From the NCBI GenBank assembly GCA_024516035.1, contig CM044956.1:5764222-5828221 (forward strand): DNA of 64,000 bases. The letters are read 5' to 3'. This document shows, piece by piece, positions 21,151-31,849 of the stretch (position 1 is the first letter of the stretch; every line of letters begins with the position of its first letter). Both the position numbers and the translations under genes were made by a program. The DNA comes from Bactericera cockerelli. Its lineage: Eukaryota; Arthropoda; Insecta; Hemiptera; Triozidae. The notes under the pieces were generated by a model that saw only the letters and a program-made list of their open reading frames with translations, was not told the DNA's origin and ran no database searches.

Positions 21151-21285
21151 TTTTCATATTTTGTGCCTTTGTATCAGATTTTTTAAAACCTATATTATTA
21201 AGTTATTAATAAACCCTGGTAATTTTATGAATATTTTTTCTGGTAAAATATTACAGAAAATTTTATACAATCTCTTTCTTTTACT

Positions 21286-21560
21286 CGGTCTTACCCCGCT
21301 CAAGCAGGTTCGACGTTGTTCAACCTCGTACGATAGATAAAAAATGTACCACACATTGCATATTTTCTCAAAAATTATATATCTCCCTTGCCTTTATCCC
21401 ATATTAGCTTATATTGCTTTTAGGTTCAGCATTATTCAACCTCATGGTTGAGGTTGGTTGGTTTTGGCACATTTTTTACGGCTGGATGCCGTTCCTAACG
21501 CCAACGTTTCTAATTTGATTTAACGTCCTGGATTAGGACCAGGGTTTTACCCTCCATTAA
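21286..21560 (+). repeat. Family D, two overlapping copies
   Basis: A start piece 'cttaccccgctcaagcaggt' + tcgacgttgttcaacctcg at 21291, then a fuller copy from 21424: 'ttcaacctcatggttgaggt', ggctggatgccgttcctaacgcc and tttaacgtcctgg. Confidence 0.75.
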
Positions 21561-22433
21561 TTCGTTCATTCCTCAAAGAAATATGATTTTCTACAGGTCA
21601 AAAATAATAACAAAGCTTAAAATTATAAAATGTCTTAGTGAAAGTTGGGAGGGTTCAGATCCCAATACTCCCTACAGGGATTTTTTTACAACAAAACATC
21701 CTTTGTAGGGATGATATTTTCAAAATAACCATGTTCTTCCTAACTAAACTATAATCCTCTCTTTTTATCTTCCTATTTTCTGAAAAATATGGACACCACA
21801 AATAAAACTTCCCCTGTCCAAAACAAAAAAATCTCCGATGTTTTTGCGTTTCCAAAAATTCGTAGCCCTATTTTTCCAGAGTCTACAACCAAGTGTCTCT
21901 CCCTGTAGTAAATAAACAAGGGGGTTTTAAGTCCCATTTAAAATGAGTTACTTGAGAGGAGGGTTAAGTGTGAAATGGAGGTCTATAAAAGTTTACGAGA
22001 AATAGTGTGTGTGTGCTAGTAGATAATTGTAGTAGTTGTCTAGCTTAAGATTTAGGGGGAAAGGGAGACATCCTCCATTGAAGGAGATAGCCCGTGTGAA
22101 AGAAATGAGAAATATTTTATTATTATCTGACCTGGTTTTAGGGTTTTCAGTGAAAACCTTACAACTAATACTGCGACCTAATTAATTAGATCTATTTTTA
22201 CCAGTTCTGTATAAGTTTATTTTCTTATTATTAATTATCTTAAAACTTCTAAAACGCTGTATTGCTACAGCTAGTCTTGCTGACCCAATATTGTTGTCTG
22301 ACTCTAATTATGTTGAATTTGATTTCCCCCATTTTTCAGCCGATCTTTCACTCAGTATACAGATGAAGGAGTTGAACTGAGGAGCCACAAACCCATGTGA
22401 CCACTGTGACCAGTTGATTCTAGTTGGTTTTTA
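21561..22433. other. Unassigned stretch
   Basis: No repeat or gene recognised; a short minus-strand frame at 21655-21855 has no features. Confidence 0.35.
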
Positions 22434-22495
22434 CTCAAACTCGCTTTACTAAACCTTTGCTTAACTTGGGACTTGAACCACCGCATTATCGACCC
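22434..22495 (-). mobile_element. SINE family A fragment
   Basis: 'actcaaactcgctttactaa' then ...gggacttgaaccaccgc and a truncated attatcgacc; internal deletion of the acceptor-side sequence. Confidence 0.6.
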
Positions 22496-22863
22496 GAATT
22501 TTACTTTTAAAAACTTTCAAATATCAACATTCCTGCCCCATCTTCATATTTAACGCCTTATACGAGGCGTTAAATAAATAATAATAATAATAAGTAAGAG
22601 CAGTATGAGGATAAATTTAAGTATCTCTTCAACATTTAGGTATGATATTAGAACTCCTTTATATTTTATTTTATAGCAGTTGTTTTACAGCTTCATAATA
22701 ATATAATGGGCTCGCAAACACTTGTTTATAATACACTGAAATTTCCCAAAAAAAGGTTTTAAACCTTCAGAGGGTATGCCTCTTTTTCGCCTTTTAACGC
22801 CTGCTTAACACTGTTAATATTACAGACAAGTCTTTAATTTTTCAATTTGCTATCTTCACGAGG

Positions 22864-23194
22864 TACAGGGTGGTCAAAAAGTAACTTGCCTACGTAAAAA
22901 TTCAGTTCTTTGTTATACATTATATTAATATGAACACTCTTTAGTGGAAGGTAACCACCAGGTGAGATTAATGCTCAAAGCGTTTTCTACCACCTAACCC
23001 TCAGAATCTTATTTTGTGTGGTCAATAACTCAAATTTTGAATGATTCCACGTATAAGCGTGATTCCACGCTTTACATAAAAATTTCCATAAAATAATATA
23101 CTGTCAATCACAATGTATTTTGATGTTTTTCCTCCTTGAAAGAAAAATGTTATTAAATATTTACAGAGGAAACTTACTTCTTGACCACCCTGTA
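22864..23194. mobile_element. TA-flanked MITE, mariner-like
   Basis: Ends CAGGGTGGTCAAAAAGTAA and its complement TTACTTCTTGACCACCCTG (one gap), bounded by TA on both sides. Short inverted repeats of about 21 bp, no transposase. A SINE B 3' fragment (22922-23037) lies inside. Confidence 0.85.
22922..23037 (-). mobile_element. SINE family B 3' part, nested in the MITE
   Basis: 'ggaaggtaaccaccaggtga' then ttaatgctcaaagcgttttc and the cctaaccctcagaatct stretch; stops before the tRNA head. Confidence 0.8.
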
Positions 23195-23385
23195 TTGTAG
23201 CGAAAGTTATGATGAGATTTTTAACGCTCCGCGTCGTGATCTCGCTTTGAGTGAACATGTAAATTGAGGAAAATTGCCTTTAAAATGAGATTTTAGTCTC
23301 ACCTTCTACAATAATCTGCATGTACACCAACACATTATAAATTGCTACAAAGCACGTACGACAAAAATAATCAATTTCTTGCATA

Positions 23386-23510
23386 GGAGGTCGAGTGGTC
23401 AAACGCTAGTCTTGTAATCCAGGTACCGTAGGGATGCGTGAGTTCGAATCTCATCCAAAACAATAAATTTTCCTCATTTATTTGATTATTCGACCATGTA
23501 ATAATGGCGC
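23386..23510 (+). mobile_element. SINE family B head
   Basis: 'ggtcgagtggtcaaacgcta' with anticodon-stem-like cttgtaatccag, B-box gagttcgaatctc and the start of the body (tcctcatttatttga). The 3' tail is missing. Confidence 0.75.
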
Positions 23511-23514
23511 CAAA

Positions 23515-23702
23515 TTATCTGCTGAAATAATGGTTTGGCACTCGCTCGCCATGCGGAAGTTTACGGGTTCGATCCCCCGAACCGACAATTTGGATACAGT
23601 TTTTGTAAGGGATACTTTCAAGTACGCTCGTGTTGACTCAGCACCTAAATGGTAGGTATTGTGTCACTTCTCATACATTAGAGGAAAGGCATAATAATAA
23701 TA
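23515..23702 (+). mobile_element. SINE family I
   Basis: Head 'ggcactcgctcgccatgcgg' with B-box gggttcgatccccc; body 'tacgctcgtgttgactcagc', ttgtgtcacttctcatacatt and an ATAATAATAAT tail that merges into the next SINE B. Confidence 0.8.
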
Positions 23703-23908
23703 ATACTCTTTAGTGGAAGGTAACCACCAGGCGAGGTTAACGCTCAAAGCTTTTTCCATCACCTAACCCTCAGAGTTTATTATTATGTAGTGACAAACTC
23801 AAATTGATGAGGAAAAATTCATGCACTGGATGTGATTCGAACCAACGAATCCCTACGCTACCTGCATTACCAGACTAGCGCGTTAACCACTTGACTAACA
23901 TTAAACGT
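23694..23908 (-). mobile_element. SINE family B, full length
   Basis: Tail 'ggaaggtaaccaccaggcga', middle, then the complement of B-box ttcgaatc and of the A-box side 'agactagcgcgttaaccact'. Adjacent to SINE I in head-to-tail contact through their shared ATAATAAT tails. Confidence 0.85.
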
Positions 23909-24102
23909 GGGACTTTAACAACATTCCCTGGGGACCTAAACTTAATTGTTACCAATACAAACATGTATTATTATACCTACCTAAACTTTAACATGTACAT
24001 TTGAACATTGTTCATTAAATATGCATTTGATGTTAATTTTATGAAAGGGCTAGAGTAAACTGTCGACAAAATGGGACTTCTCGCCTGGAGCTTACATAAA
24101 GC

Positions 24103-24406
24103 CAGGCACGGCTGGTGCTAAGGCGTAGCGGAACTACAGCACCCCCAGACATAAATGAAAAAGAGACGATTTGTCAAGTCCTAGCTCGTCCACAATGAAA
24201 ATTATCACACATTTCTATATTAACTATTGGATAATTATTATGAATGGCTTGCCGACCAATGCAAAAAAAAAAAAAAAAATGATTGGCATGGTAAACAAAT
24301 TCAAACTCTTTAGATTCTGAAAGCGACTCTATGAATTCCATTTTAGTCCGGTGTATGTGGCACTTGTGGCAGCAACGCCAAATCATTTTCCCACCGACCG
24401 CGCCTG
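24103..24406 (-). mobile_element. Short hAT-like element, copy 1
   Basis: Ends CAGGCACGGCTGGTG and the complement of CAGGCGCGGTCGGTG, with 8-bp flanks cataaagc / catacaga (6 of 8 match). Its interior is the reverse complement of 35380-35647. An A17 run (24260-24276) is a local expansion. No ORF. Confidence 0.85.
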
Positions 24407-24780
24407 CATACAGAACTACTTACACTCCCATCTAATGGTCTGGAATATCGGGTTTCATTAATATTCATTTGGGCCAAGTTTTCGAATGACCTCGAGAGCG
24501 GAAAATATTTCCATCACGACCCTCAACAAAACTTGGAACAAAAAAAAAAGGAACTTTGCTTTTAAATATCAAAACCCCACTTGGAAACTTTCTAGGAGTT
24601 TTTCGAAATTTAAAAATTCCGTCGAGTTATTCATGAGAATCTTTAGGCGAATCCTTTTTTTTTCCTCCTTGAAGAAAATTATGATTGCCCCCCGCAGAAG
24701 CGAGTGTGAAAAGTTTAAAATTTTGCACAAAAGAAGGAAAATAATAATAACATTTTTTTTTTTTTCAAGGGGCAATAAGT

Positions 24781-25083
24781 AATAGAGAACTCGTAAAGCC
24801 TCAACCCTGTCCACCAAAATTAGCCATCTTGCATAGTTTTTAACACTTTCAACACAGAGGCAATCATAATAATAACAAATTAATTTTACTTCTGACAAAT
24901 TAATTTTACTTATGGGGATACTTTTTTGATAGAGAACTCGTAATGCCTGAAACTTGTCCACCAAAATTGACCATCTTGGATAGTTTTTAACACTTTTAAC
25001 ACAAAGGAAATTATAATAATAACAAATTAACAAATTAATTTTACTTCTGACAAATTAATTTTACTTATGGATACTTTTTTGAT
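24781..25083. repeat. Two tandem copies of a 150-bp unit
   Basis: 'tagagaactcgtaaagcctc' at 24783 and 'tagagaactcgtaatgcctg' at 24931, both followed by tgtccaccaaaattgaccatctt and ending in acaaattaattttacttatgg. Confidence 0.9.
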
Positions 25084-25530
25084 GGCCATTAAAATTAGTC
25101 TTCGACGACGCTCTAACAAAAGTAAATCGGGTTGGCATATCCACTACAACGCTTGCGCAAAATTGAATAATTATTGATTCAACGATAGAATGCCGTAGGC
25201 ATTACCACCACCCTTGATCAAGTTTTGTTTAATAATTTCAACTTTGTTTCTTGTAAATTGAATATACTATATTTTGTAAATAAAACTTGATTAAATCTGT
25301 TTAATAATAATTATTGCACAGCCTGAGATGAGCATTGAGCATCATCAACACTTTCAATCAAATTTCATTTTACAGACACCCTGTATTTGTACAACAAATA
25401 TCAGACCTACGTTTTCTCCGACTTCCAATGCATCATACTCTACAATGCAGTTCTTCATTACTGGGAATTGAAAAATCGAAGAGATTTGATCCCACGGGAA
25501 GAAAGTGAGAATTTTTCTTTCCCCTATTTT
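25084..25530. other. Unassigned spacer
   Basis: Nothing recognised apart from 'acagacaccctgtatttgta' at 25373, which looks like the right end of a TA-target MITE whose left end I could not find. Confidence 0.35.
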
Positions 25531-25542
25531 TACTTTCCTTTT

Positions 25543-26169
25543 CCTTATCCTGTTATAAGGAAAGTATTTTCCTCTCCTTATCCTATAATAAGGAGAGTAT
25601 TTTCCTTTCCTTATCCTATAATAAGGAGAGTATTTTCCTTTCCTTATCCTATAATAAGGAAAGTATTTTCCTTTCCTTATCCTGTAATTAGGAAAGTATT
25701 TTCCTTTCCTTCTCCTATAATAAGGAAAGTATTTTCCTTTCCTTATCCTGTAATAAGGAAAGTATTTTCCTCTCCTTATCCTATAATAAGGAGAGTATTT
25801 TCCTTTCCTTATCCTATAATAAGGAGAGTATTTTCCTTTCCTTATCCTATAATAAGGAAAGTATTTTCCTTTCCTTATCCTGTAATTAGGAAAGTATTTT
25901 CCTTTCCTTCTCCTATAATAAGGAAAGTATTTTCCTTTCCTTATCCTGTAATAAGGAAAGTATTTTCCTTTCCTTATCCTGTAATAAGGAAAGTATTTTC
26001 CTTTCCTTATCCTATAATAAGGAAAGTATTTTCCTTTCCTTATCCTGTAATAAGGAAAGTATTTTCCTTTCCTTATCCTATAATAATGAAAGTATTTTCC
26101 TTTCCTTATCATATAATAAGGAAAGTATTTTCCTTTCCTTATCCTACAATAAGGAAAGTATTGTATTCG
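25543..26169. repeat. 33-bp satellite of hairpin units, 19 copies
   Basis: 'ccttatcctataataagg' recurs every 33 bp with no indel from 25543 to 26137. Each unit contains ctttccttat and its complement ataaggaaag, so each can form a hairpin. Units 1-6 and 7-12 carry the same series of variants, a 198-bp higher-order duplication. Because 33 is a multiple of 3 and the unit lacks stops, frames of 264 codons (plus) and 276 codons (minus) stay open; neither is likely to be a gene. Confidence 0.97.
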
Positions 26170-26249
26170 TCGAAAATTTAACATACCCAGTTTTTCACAT
26201 TATTTCTGGACGAATCATAGCCTCAGGATACCAAAAAGTTATTTTCGCC

Positions 26250-26640
26250 CATTGGTCAGTGCGTCTGTCCGTCCGTCCGTCTGTCTGTCTGTCCGTCTGT
26301 GAACACGAATCTCAACAACGCGCAACGGTAAGAGCTGGAGACTTTGGTGTATATTCTATAGAGCTCGAGACTTTGGAAGCTTATTCTATACACCACACAA
26401 TCCACTTTTGGTTGCCATCGGCCTTAAAAAAAGAGTCGCAAGGGCCGTTGGTTTGGATACGGTATTTTAGGGTGGACCCGCTTGGACTAACTTTTTTATT
26501 ATTCACCCTAGATGGGGGTTGTGACATATCAATTTTACCAGTTTACAATTTTTACAATTTTTCAAATTTTACCAGTGGTAAAATTTGACTTCTTTCTGAG
26601 TGATAAGGAAAGTCGTGTGGTGTCACACCAAATTTTTGAC
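26250..26640 (+). repeat. Family P dispersed repeat
   Basis: A (CCGT/CTGT) run at 26262-26298, then 'gaacacgaatctcaacaacg', 'ggtggacccgcttggactaa' and the end 'gataaggaaagtcgtgtggt'. A diverged piece occurs at 49785-49862 ('ggtcccgcttgaactaactt'). The ataaggaaagt at its end echoes the 33-bp satellite just upstream, which may have expanded from it. Confidence 0.55.
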
Positions 26641-26844
26641 ATGTTTTGATAAAGCATTTTGCCAAGATAACAGTATACATATGTATGTATAGGAGACAGG
26701 GGAAGTGTAGACGCTTTCAGTGCAGTACTGATAGTCTTCCTCGTACTTCCTCAACATAAATCTCTCTTCCAATATACGGGGTGTTCCAAAAAGGTGAGAC
26801 TATGTTACCGGTTAGTAACACAATGTAAAATAAATATATACTTC

Positions 26845-27083
26845 GCCAGCGTCGATGGTGCGTTGAATAAATGAACCATTCTCGTAGGATCACCGAAGTT
26901 AAGCAACATCGAGCGAGGTGAATACTTCGTGATGCTGTTATTCCTGCCCAAAGGCTGGGTAAGGTTAGTGTAGGTAGCAGGTATGTGAGTTTAACGCAAA
27001 TGAAGGGTAACACCCCTGTCGTGATATGACCAATAGACCATGCAGTTGAAAGTGACGTTAAACCGAAAAAGAAAAAAAAATAT
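26845..27083 (+). mobile_element. 5S-rRNA-derived SINE
   Basis: Head 'gccagcgtcgatggtgcgtt' + gaata, then the 5S-like 'gatcaccgaagttaagcaac'; the downstream 5S box (ggatgggtgacc) is deleted. Body with ggctgggtaaggttagtgt and tail 'acccctgtcgtgatatgacc', gacgttaaacc and A-rich end. Confidence 0.88.
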
Positions 27084-27389
27084 TTACTATGAAATAACAA
27101 TAACAACCATTCTCATTGAGATGTGGTTCCTAAAATGAACAATAGCGGATATCCCATTACAAGCGATACATGCAAATATCTTGAGAACTAATGGAGCTAG
27201 AAAACTTGTGTTTTTGGTGGTTTTCCTAATAAATTTTTATATTCATCATATAATTACCTTCAAGAATCGGCCATGGTTGCCCATCAAGGTTATTTCTATG
27301 TTAGTTTCAGAATTTCAATTGATCAACCGGAATTTTATTTCATATTATTATTATTATTTAAATTCTCAATAAAATTGTGACCTAATGTA
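27084..27389. other. Unassigned AT-rich stretch
   Basis: Nothing recognised. Confidence 0.4.
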
Positions 27390-27546
27390 AGAGAATCGAA
27401 AGAAAGAAAAATATGAAAATAGGGATTTACATGGAAAGAAAGAGAGGGATAGAGGGAATGAGACAGGATGAATATATGGAGAACGAGAAAGAGGATAAGA
27501 AAGGAAGTAGGATGGAGGAAAGAGAGAGAGAGAGAGAGATGGGGGG

Positions 27547-27583
<37 letters not shown>

Positions 27584-27645
27584 GGGGGGGGGAGAGAGAG
27601 AGAGAGAGATAGGGAGAGAGAGAAGGGAAAAAAAGAAGAATTTGT
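27390..27645. repeat. GA-rich microsatellite block
   Basis: (GA)n runs separated by short poly-G (27540-27547, 27581-27590). The four overlapping ORFs there are by-products. Confidence 0.9.
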
Positions 27646-27817
27646 ATCCCAAGGGGATTCAAATGATAAAAAGTCAGTGAAGAATAAAATGAAATGCAAA
27701 GATGTTAAGGACGAGGAAGGGAGGGGAAGGGAAGTGAAGGAGAAGAGCGAGGAGGGGAGGGGAAGTGTAATGCAAAGATGTTAAGGATGAGTAAGGGAGG
27801 GGAAGGGATGTGTCATC

Positions 27818-28020
27818 ATTCAATCGATGGGAATCGTACTATGTTACGCACAATAACCTCACCTACCTTAGGTGGGCCGGAAATGAGTCTCCCGTGTCCT
27901 CTACTTCGGAGGGAAGAGTTTTTTTTTGGTTTGAAAATTCTGCTCAACCCAGGATCGAACTCGGGAACTCTGTACCAGGAGCCGCAGTAACAACTGTTAG
28001 TAGGCGGCCACAACCAGGAC
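27818..28020 (-). mobile_element. Family J SINE, tRNA head plus 5S-SINE body
   Basis: On the minus strand the head reads gttgtggccgcctactaac ... B-box 'gagttcgatcctgggttgag', then 'cttccctccgaagtagagga' and the body ggcccacctaaggtaggtgaggt that corresponds to the body of the 5S SINE. Together with 9160-9300 and 63340-63478 this defines family J. Confidence 0.75.
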
Positions 28021-28294
28021 CATGGACCTAGACCCTAGTCCCAACATAGCCGATTTTGGGGAATCCGTTAAGCCCGCTTACATTTTATATTTATCATTAA
28101 ATTTAATAACATGGTTAGATTTGTGAATATACCTTAAGAACTTTATTTAACAAATAAGACAGCATAATAAATATTATATAAAATACCTAACGTGTACTGT
28201 ACATAATGTACATTATAATTATAGATAAAATGTTTCATCCAGCGCTCTAGTACTTGGTATGGTATCCCTCACACACTCGGCATTCCCTCGCTGA
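28021..28294. other. Unassigned AT-rich stretch
   Basis: Nothing recognised. Confidence 0.4.
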
Positions 28295-28669
28295 ATGGCC
28301 ATCGACAAACGCTGGATTAAAAATTGTCTTGATCTGTCCTCTCCACACGATCTTCTCATTCCTTCCCCAATCCTGTTTATCAAACTAATGGTTTCTGCTG
28401 CCCAAGGACCTAGAGTTACTATTGAGAATGCTACAAATTTAGTTTTAAAGTTAGATAATTCTGAGTGGTGCCGGGGCTACCCTAGGGTCAACGGTTCCTT
28501 TGTGTCCGCGCACTTACACCCTGTAGGCTGGCTGCGGTGCTTACGGAAGACAATGTTAGAAATAAAGAGAGAGCGGGAGGCAAATTATTCTGAGAAAATC
28601 CAGGCGAAGAAAATTCTAAGAAAATCTGAGATTCAATTCTCTTTCACAATGTTAAAAGACCCCTCATAA
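28295..28669 (+). CDS. Unrecognised 124-codon ORF
   Basis: ATG frame with a mixed, protein-like composition and lower AT content than its surroundings; unlike most frames here it does not overlap a recognised repeat. No motif or family recognised, no obvious TATA, acceptor or poly-A signal. It may be a decayed transposon piece or a chance frame. Confidence 0.2.
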   Translation: MAIDKRWIKNCLDLSSPHDLLIPSPILFIKLMVSAAQGPRVTIENATNLVLKLDNSEWCRGYPRVNGSFVSAHLHPVGWLRCLRKTMLEIKREREANYSEKIQAKKILRKSEIQFSFTMLKDPS

Positions 28670-28891
28670 ATACTTACAAATTTCTTCCTTTCGAAGTTAC
28701 CGACTAGAACAACATTGTTCTTTTATTAGGTCGAGGTTTACAATGGGTAAACTCGTCCTACAAACTAGTCCAGTCTAGAAAATAATAAATTTGTGGGCCG
28801 GAAGCCAAGATTTGGTCAGAGCGGTTCGTCTTATTCTGTTTCACAAAGCTTTCCTTGTAAGAATCAGTCCCAGATAGGAATGTAAAAAAAA

Positions 28892-29028
28892 CATCATATT
28901 TGTGTTAATTACTTTCGTGATATCACTCAAACTCGCTCTACTACATATTTGCTGAACTTGAGACTTGAACCACCGACCTCCAGGTTACAAGTTAACCGCC
29001 TTATCGATCAAGCTACTGAGGTCGGTTT
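28892..29028 (-). mobile_element. SINE family A, full length
   Basis: Minus strand: 'gacctcagtagcttgatcga' + taaggcgg, B-box ggttcaagtc, then tgtagtagagcgagtttgagt and the tail through tgatatcacgaaagtaatt to atgatg. Confidence 0.85.
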
Positions 29029-29162
29029 AGGAAAGTAATAAGTTTTTATTCAATAAAGCAAGACTCTTGAAATTTGTTGGAATCATTAAAAAATATATTT
29101 CATGATTGGATAAAAAAAATTGTGATCTTTGGAGCGAAGATGGCCGCACTGTGGCCAAAAAA

Positions 29163-30087
29163 GGGTCGTAAAAGAGGGCCGGTTTAATTTTTTAAACCCA
29201 TCAAGTAGGTATTGAATGAATGGTCTCCATGTGCTGAAGATTGATATGACAATTATAATTAGTTAAGAGAATCTGTGTAAGGTTTACAGTTCACAGAACT
29301 ACTAGTACACCAATCTAAAGTAATAAACAGAAATAAATAAACAAACACACGTTTTAGGTTTAATGGAGCTATAATTCTTAGAACTTCTCAAACAATTTTA
29401 GATTTTAAAAGATTTTAAATAAAGGATAAGAAGAGTGAAAAGTAAGTTCTTAGTACAATTTTGAATGAAAGTCTGCGTTTACTTATTAATTTGTTCAATA
29501 TTTCTAGGAATGGAATCAAGAAAGTTTGAAAACCAAAACATATAAATGTGACGTGGATGACAGGCTTGTCGTCTTGCTAAAACGCCTTTAATATGAAGAT
29601 TCTATGAATACTCCCCCCAAAAAAAACTACCGTTGAAAAAGCTCCTATCCAAAAAGTTTCACTCATTAAAGGGAATGATATCTTGTTTGAGGCCAAGTAA
29701 CTTTGGCACCATCCTCATTTTATATGTTTTTACCAGCCAACTTTACTATCCTCTAACTTGGTATGCTATTGGCCAAATTTTAAGAGAACATATGTGCCAA
29801 ATTTCATTTCATAGGTCAATAGAACCGAAGATAAAAATTCTTGCTGGAACTTTGGCCTGGCACACTGCCGTGCGCTCAGATATTAAAAAAATGATAGTCA
29901 CTACTGTCGATTCTAAACATCAGAATGATAATAATAATTACTAGTAGTTCTGTGAACTGTAAACCTCACACAATATTATCTAATTATAAATGTCATATCA
30001 AGCATTAGGACCTTTCAATCAATACCCCACTCAATGGGTTTTAATTTTTAAAAGTATCAACTGGCGCACTTTTGGGGACAGACAGAC
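29163..30087. mobile_element. Inverted-repeat element, 0.9 kb
   Basis: Left arm about 29163-29310 ('ttacagttcacagaactact' at its inner end) pairs with right arm about 29941-30087 ('agtagttctgtgaactgtaa' at its inner end). Identity is high near the centre and lower outwards. The 630-bp middle contains a 103-codon frame without recognised domains that includes 'gccaaatttcatttcatagg', a motif like that in family N. Outer ends are not sharp. Confidence 0.65.
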
Positions 30088-30270
30088 AAACGAAAGCCAA
30101 ATCGTGAAGTACCTAAGTTAAAAAGGAATCTCACTGGGTTCGGTTAAATATTCTATCAAAATCTATACTTGTATGTGTGTATTAGCTACCTGTATTTCCT
30201 TTATACGTTACTCTTTATTCTGGCTACATAATTTAACTATACATAATCTAGCTTTCCAACTGTTAGTATT

Positions 30271-30395
30271 CTTCTTCTTTTACTTTGTCTTATCCCGCTA
30301 AAGCAGGGTCACCGTTGTTCAACCTCAATTGGTTCAGGTACATTTTTACGCTGGATGTAAACGCCAACGATTCTATTTTCTAACTGTTATTATAA
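30271..30395 (+). repeat. Family D copy
   Basis: 'tattcttcttcttttacttt' then cttatcccgctaaagcagggtc, gttgttcaacctc and 'gctggatgtaaacgccaacg'; missing the ggttgaggttggtt segment. Confidence 0.75.
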
Positions 30396-30724
30396 AATAA
30401 TATTAGATACATAGGCATCTTTTTGTTTTAAGTTATTATTAGTTAAGTAGATAAATAAATATAGTTTGTACTAAAAAAATATATGGTATTTCCCGTTGAG
30501 AGATTAAATAAATAAAGACTCCATCATACATCACAGGTAAGACATACATTTCTTCCTTCGTAACGAATTTTCCTCTTCTTTGACAGGAAAATTCCTTTTT
30601 TTTACGAGGAAAATTCCTTCCGTCTAATTTTCCTTTCTCTTTGATGACAATCATAAAAGAAAAGATGGCAGAACTCGTGAGGAAAACTGAGTTAGCTTGA
30701 GATGAATAGAGTGCTGATTTGCTG

Positions 30725-30866
30725 TCGATGGAAAAAAAAACAAAGTTGCTCGGGAGGTTATGAAATGTCGAGAAATGTGAAAAAAATTGAACTCGGAGCA
30801 TTTTTTTTAATACAAAAACGAACAAAATACTTCCGATTTCTAATGTTAGAAATTTATCGGAAGCAA
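30725..30866 (+). repeat. Family N 3' end with hairpin
   Basis: 'caaagttgctcgggaggtta' then tgaaatgtcgagaaatgtg and the hairpin 30829-30864. Upstream sequence is unrelated. Confidence 0.8.
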
Positions 30867-30987
30867 AATGGGTTTAGTATGACCAACAAACGTAGCAGTT
30901 TTTTAACTTACAAAATCATCTAAAATTGCCCGGATGGCACGTACACTTTGCCACTTTTGATGAATATTTCAGATTTTTTTTTGTAAA

Positions 30988-31170
30988 GGCCGAATTATAC
31001 TCGTAAAAGAGGATGAAATATCTAGGATTTCTTAATCCAAGCCACTATCACTTAACAGCTGATATAAATGTGCTGATATAAATGTGCACTTAACAGCTGA
31101 TTGAAATTTCCACCAGAGGACGTGTTAAGGGTGGTGTAAGTACTTAATCTAATCCTGTTTCAGGATTCGG
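30988..31170. mobile_element. Family K MITE
   Basis: Ends 'ggccgaattatactcgtaaa' and the complement of 'taatcctgtttcaggattcg'; interior duplicates 'cttaacagctgat' with atataaatgtgc twice. A larger relative is at 49918-50405. Confidence 0.55.
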
Positions 31171-31249
31171 GGTTAAATAAGTAGTTAACAGCCTTTTATT
31201 TAGTACGTAGTATGAAGCAGCAAGAAACTTGTGGTCTAATTTCTAGCTA

Positions 31250-31335
31250 GCCCATCCCGTAGTATGTATTCCCTCTGATGGACGAGAAGTGGCACAATAC
31301 ATCCCCTTTAGTTGGCAGGTCAACACCGGAAGGTG
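31250..31335 (-). mobile_element. SINE family I tail fragment
   Basis: 'cccatcccgtagtatgtatt' then ccctctgatgg and gtggcacaatac: reverse of the family I tail at 32860-32915. Confidence 0.6.
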
Positions 31336-31364
31336 GACTCTGATTTGAATTGAATTGAATTGAT

Positions 31365-31590
31365 TTTATAATAATAATACTCTTTGGTGGAAGGTAACCA
31401 CCAGGCGAGGTTAATGCTCAAAGCATTTTCTACCACCTGAGGGTTCCAGAGTTTTATTATTATGTGGTTACAAACTCAAATTAATGAGGAAAAATTCATG
31501 AACTGGGTGGGATTCGAACCAACGGATCCCTACACTGTTTGGATTATCAGAGTAGCGCTTTAACCACTTGACTACCAGTACAGGTTTTTA
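31365..31590 (-). mobile_element. SINE family B, full length
   Basis: ATAATAATA tail, 'ggaaggtaaccaccaggcga', middle gttacaaactcaaatta, complement of B-box (attcgaac) and 'agcgctttaaccacttgact' at the head. Confidence 0.88.
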
Positions 31591-31849
31591 GGTTAATCAT
31601 CATCATCAAGTTTCCTTGAGTTTTATTCACATTTCAACGGCAAGTATAGAGGCCTAAGGCGTGAGTTAACAAATATCTCTTCCACAAGCTATGAACTCTA
31701 TTATTACACTATAAACCTTACTGTGAACAATTTCCCCCTAAGATAACGCAAAACTACAGCATTCTATGAAGCAGAGCACAGCAAAATATCACTCGCAGGT
31801 CTGATAAAAACATTTAATACCTTTATAGAAACATTTTATAGGATAAACC
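31591..31849. other. Unassigned AT-rich stretch
   Basis: Nothing recognised. Confidence 0.4.

Noticed and set aside
25373..25387. Right end of a TA-target MITE
   Set aside because: acaccctgta fits, but no matching left end was found within several kb.
25354..26184. Long ORFs on both strands with an 11-residue repeat
   Set aside because: Direct result of a stop-free 33-bp satellite unit. Kept as a repeat; coding cannot be excluded but nothing supports it.
26777..26800. Left end of a mariner-like MITE (ggggtgttccaaaaaggtga)
   Set aside because: No complementary right end found nearby; 5S SINE follows. Too little to call.
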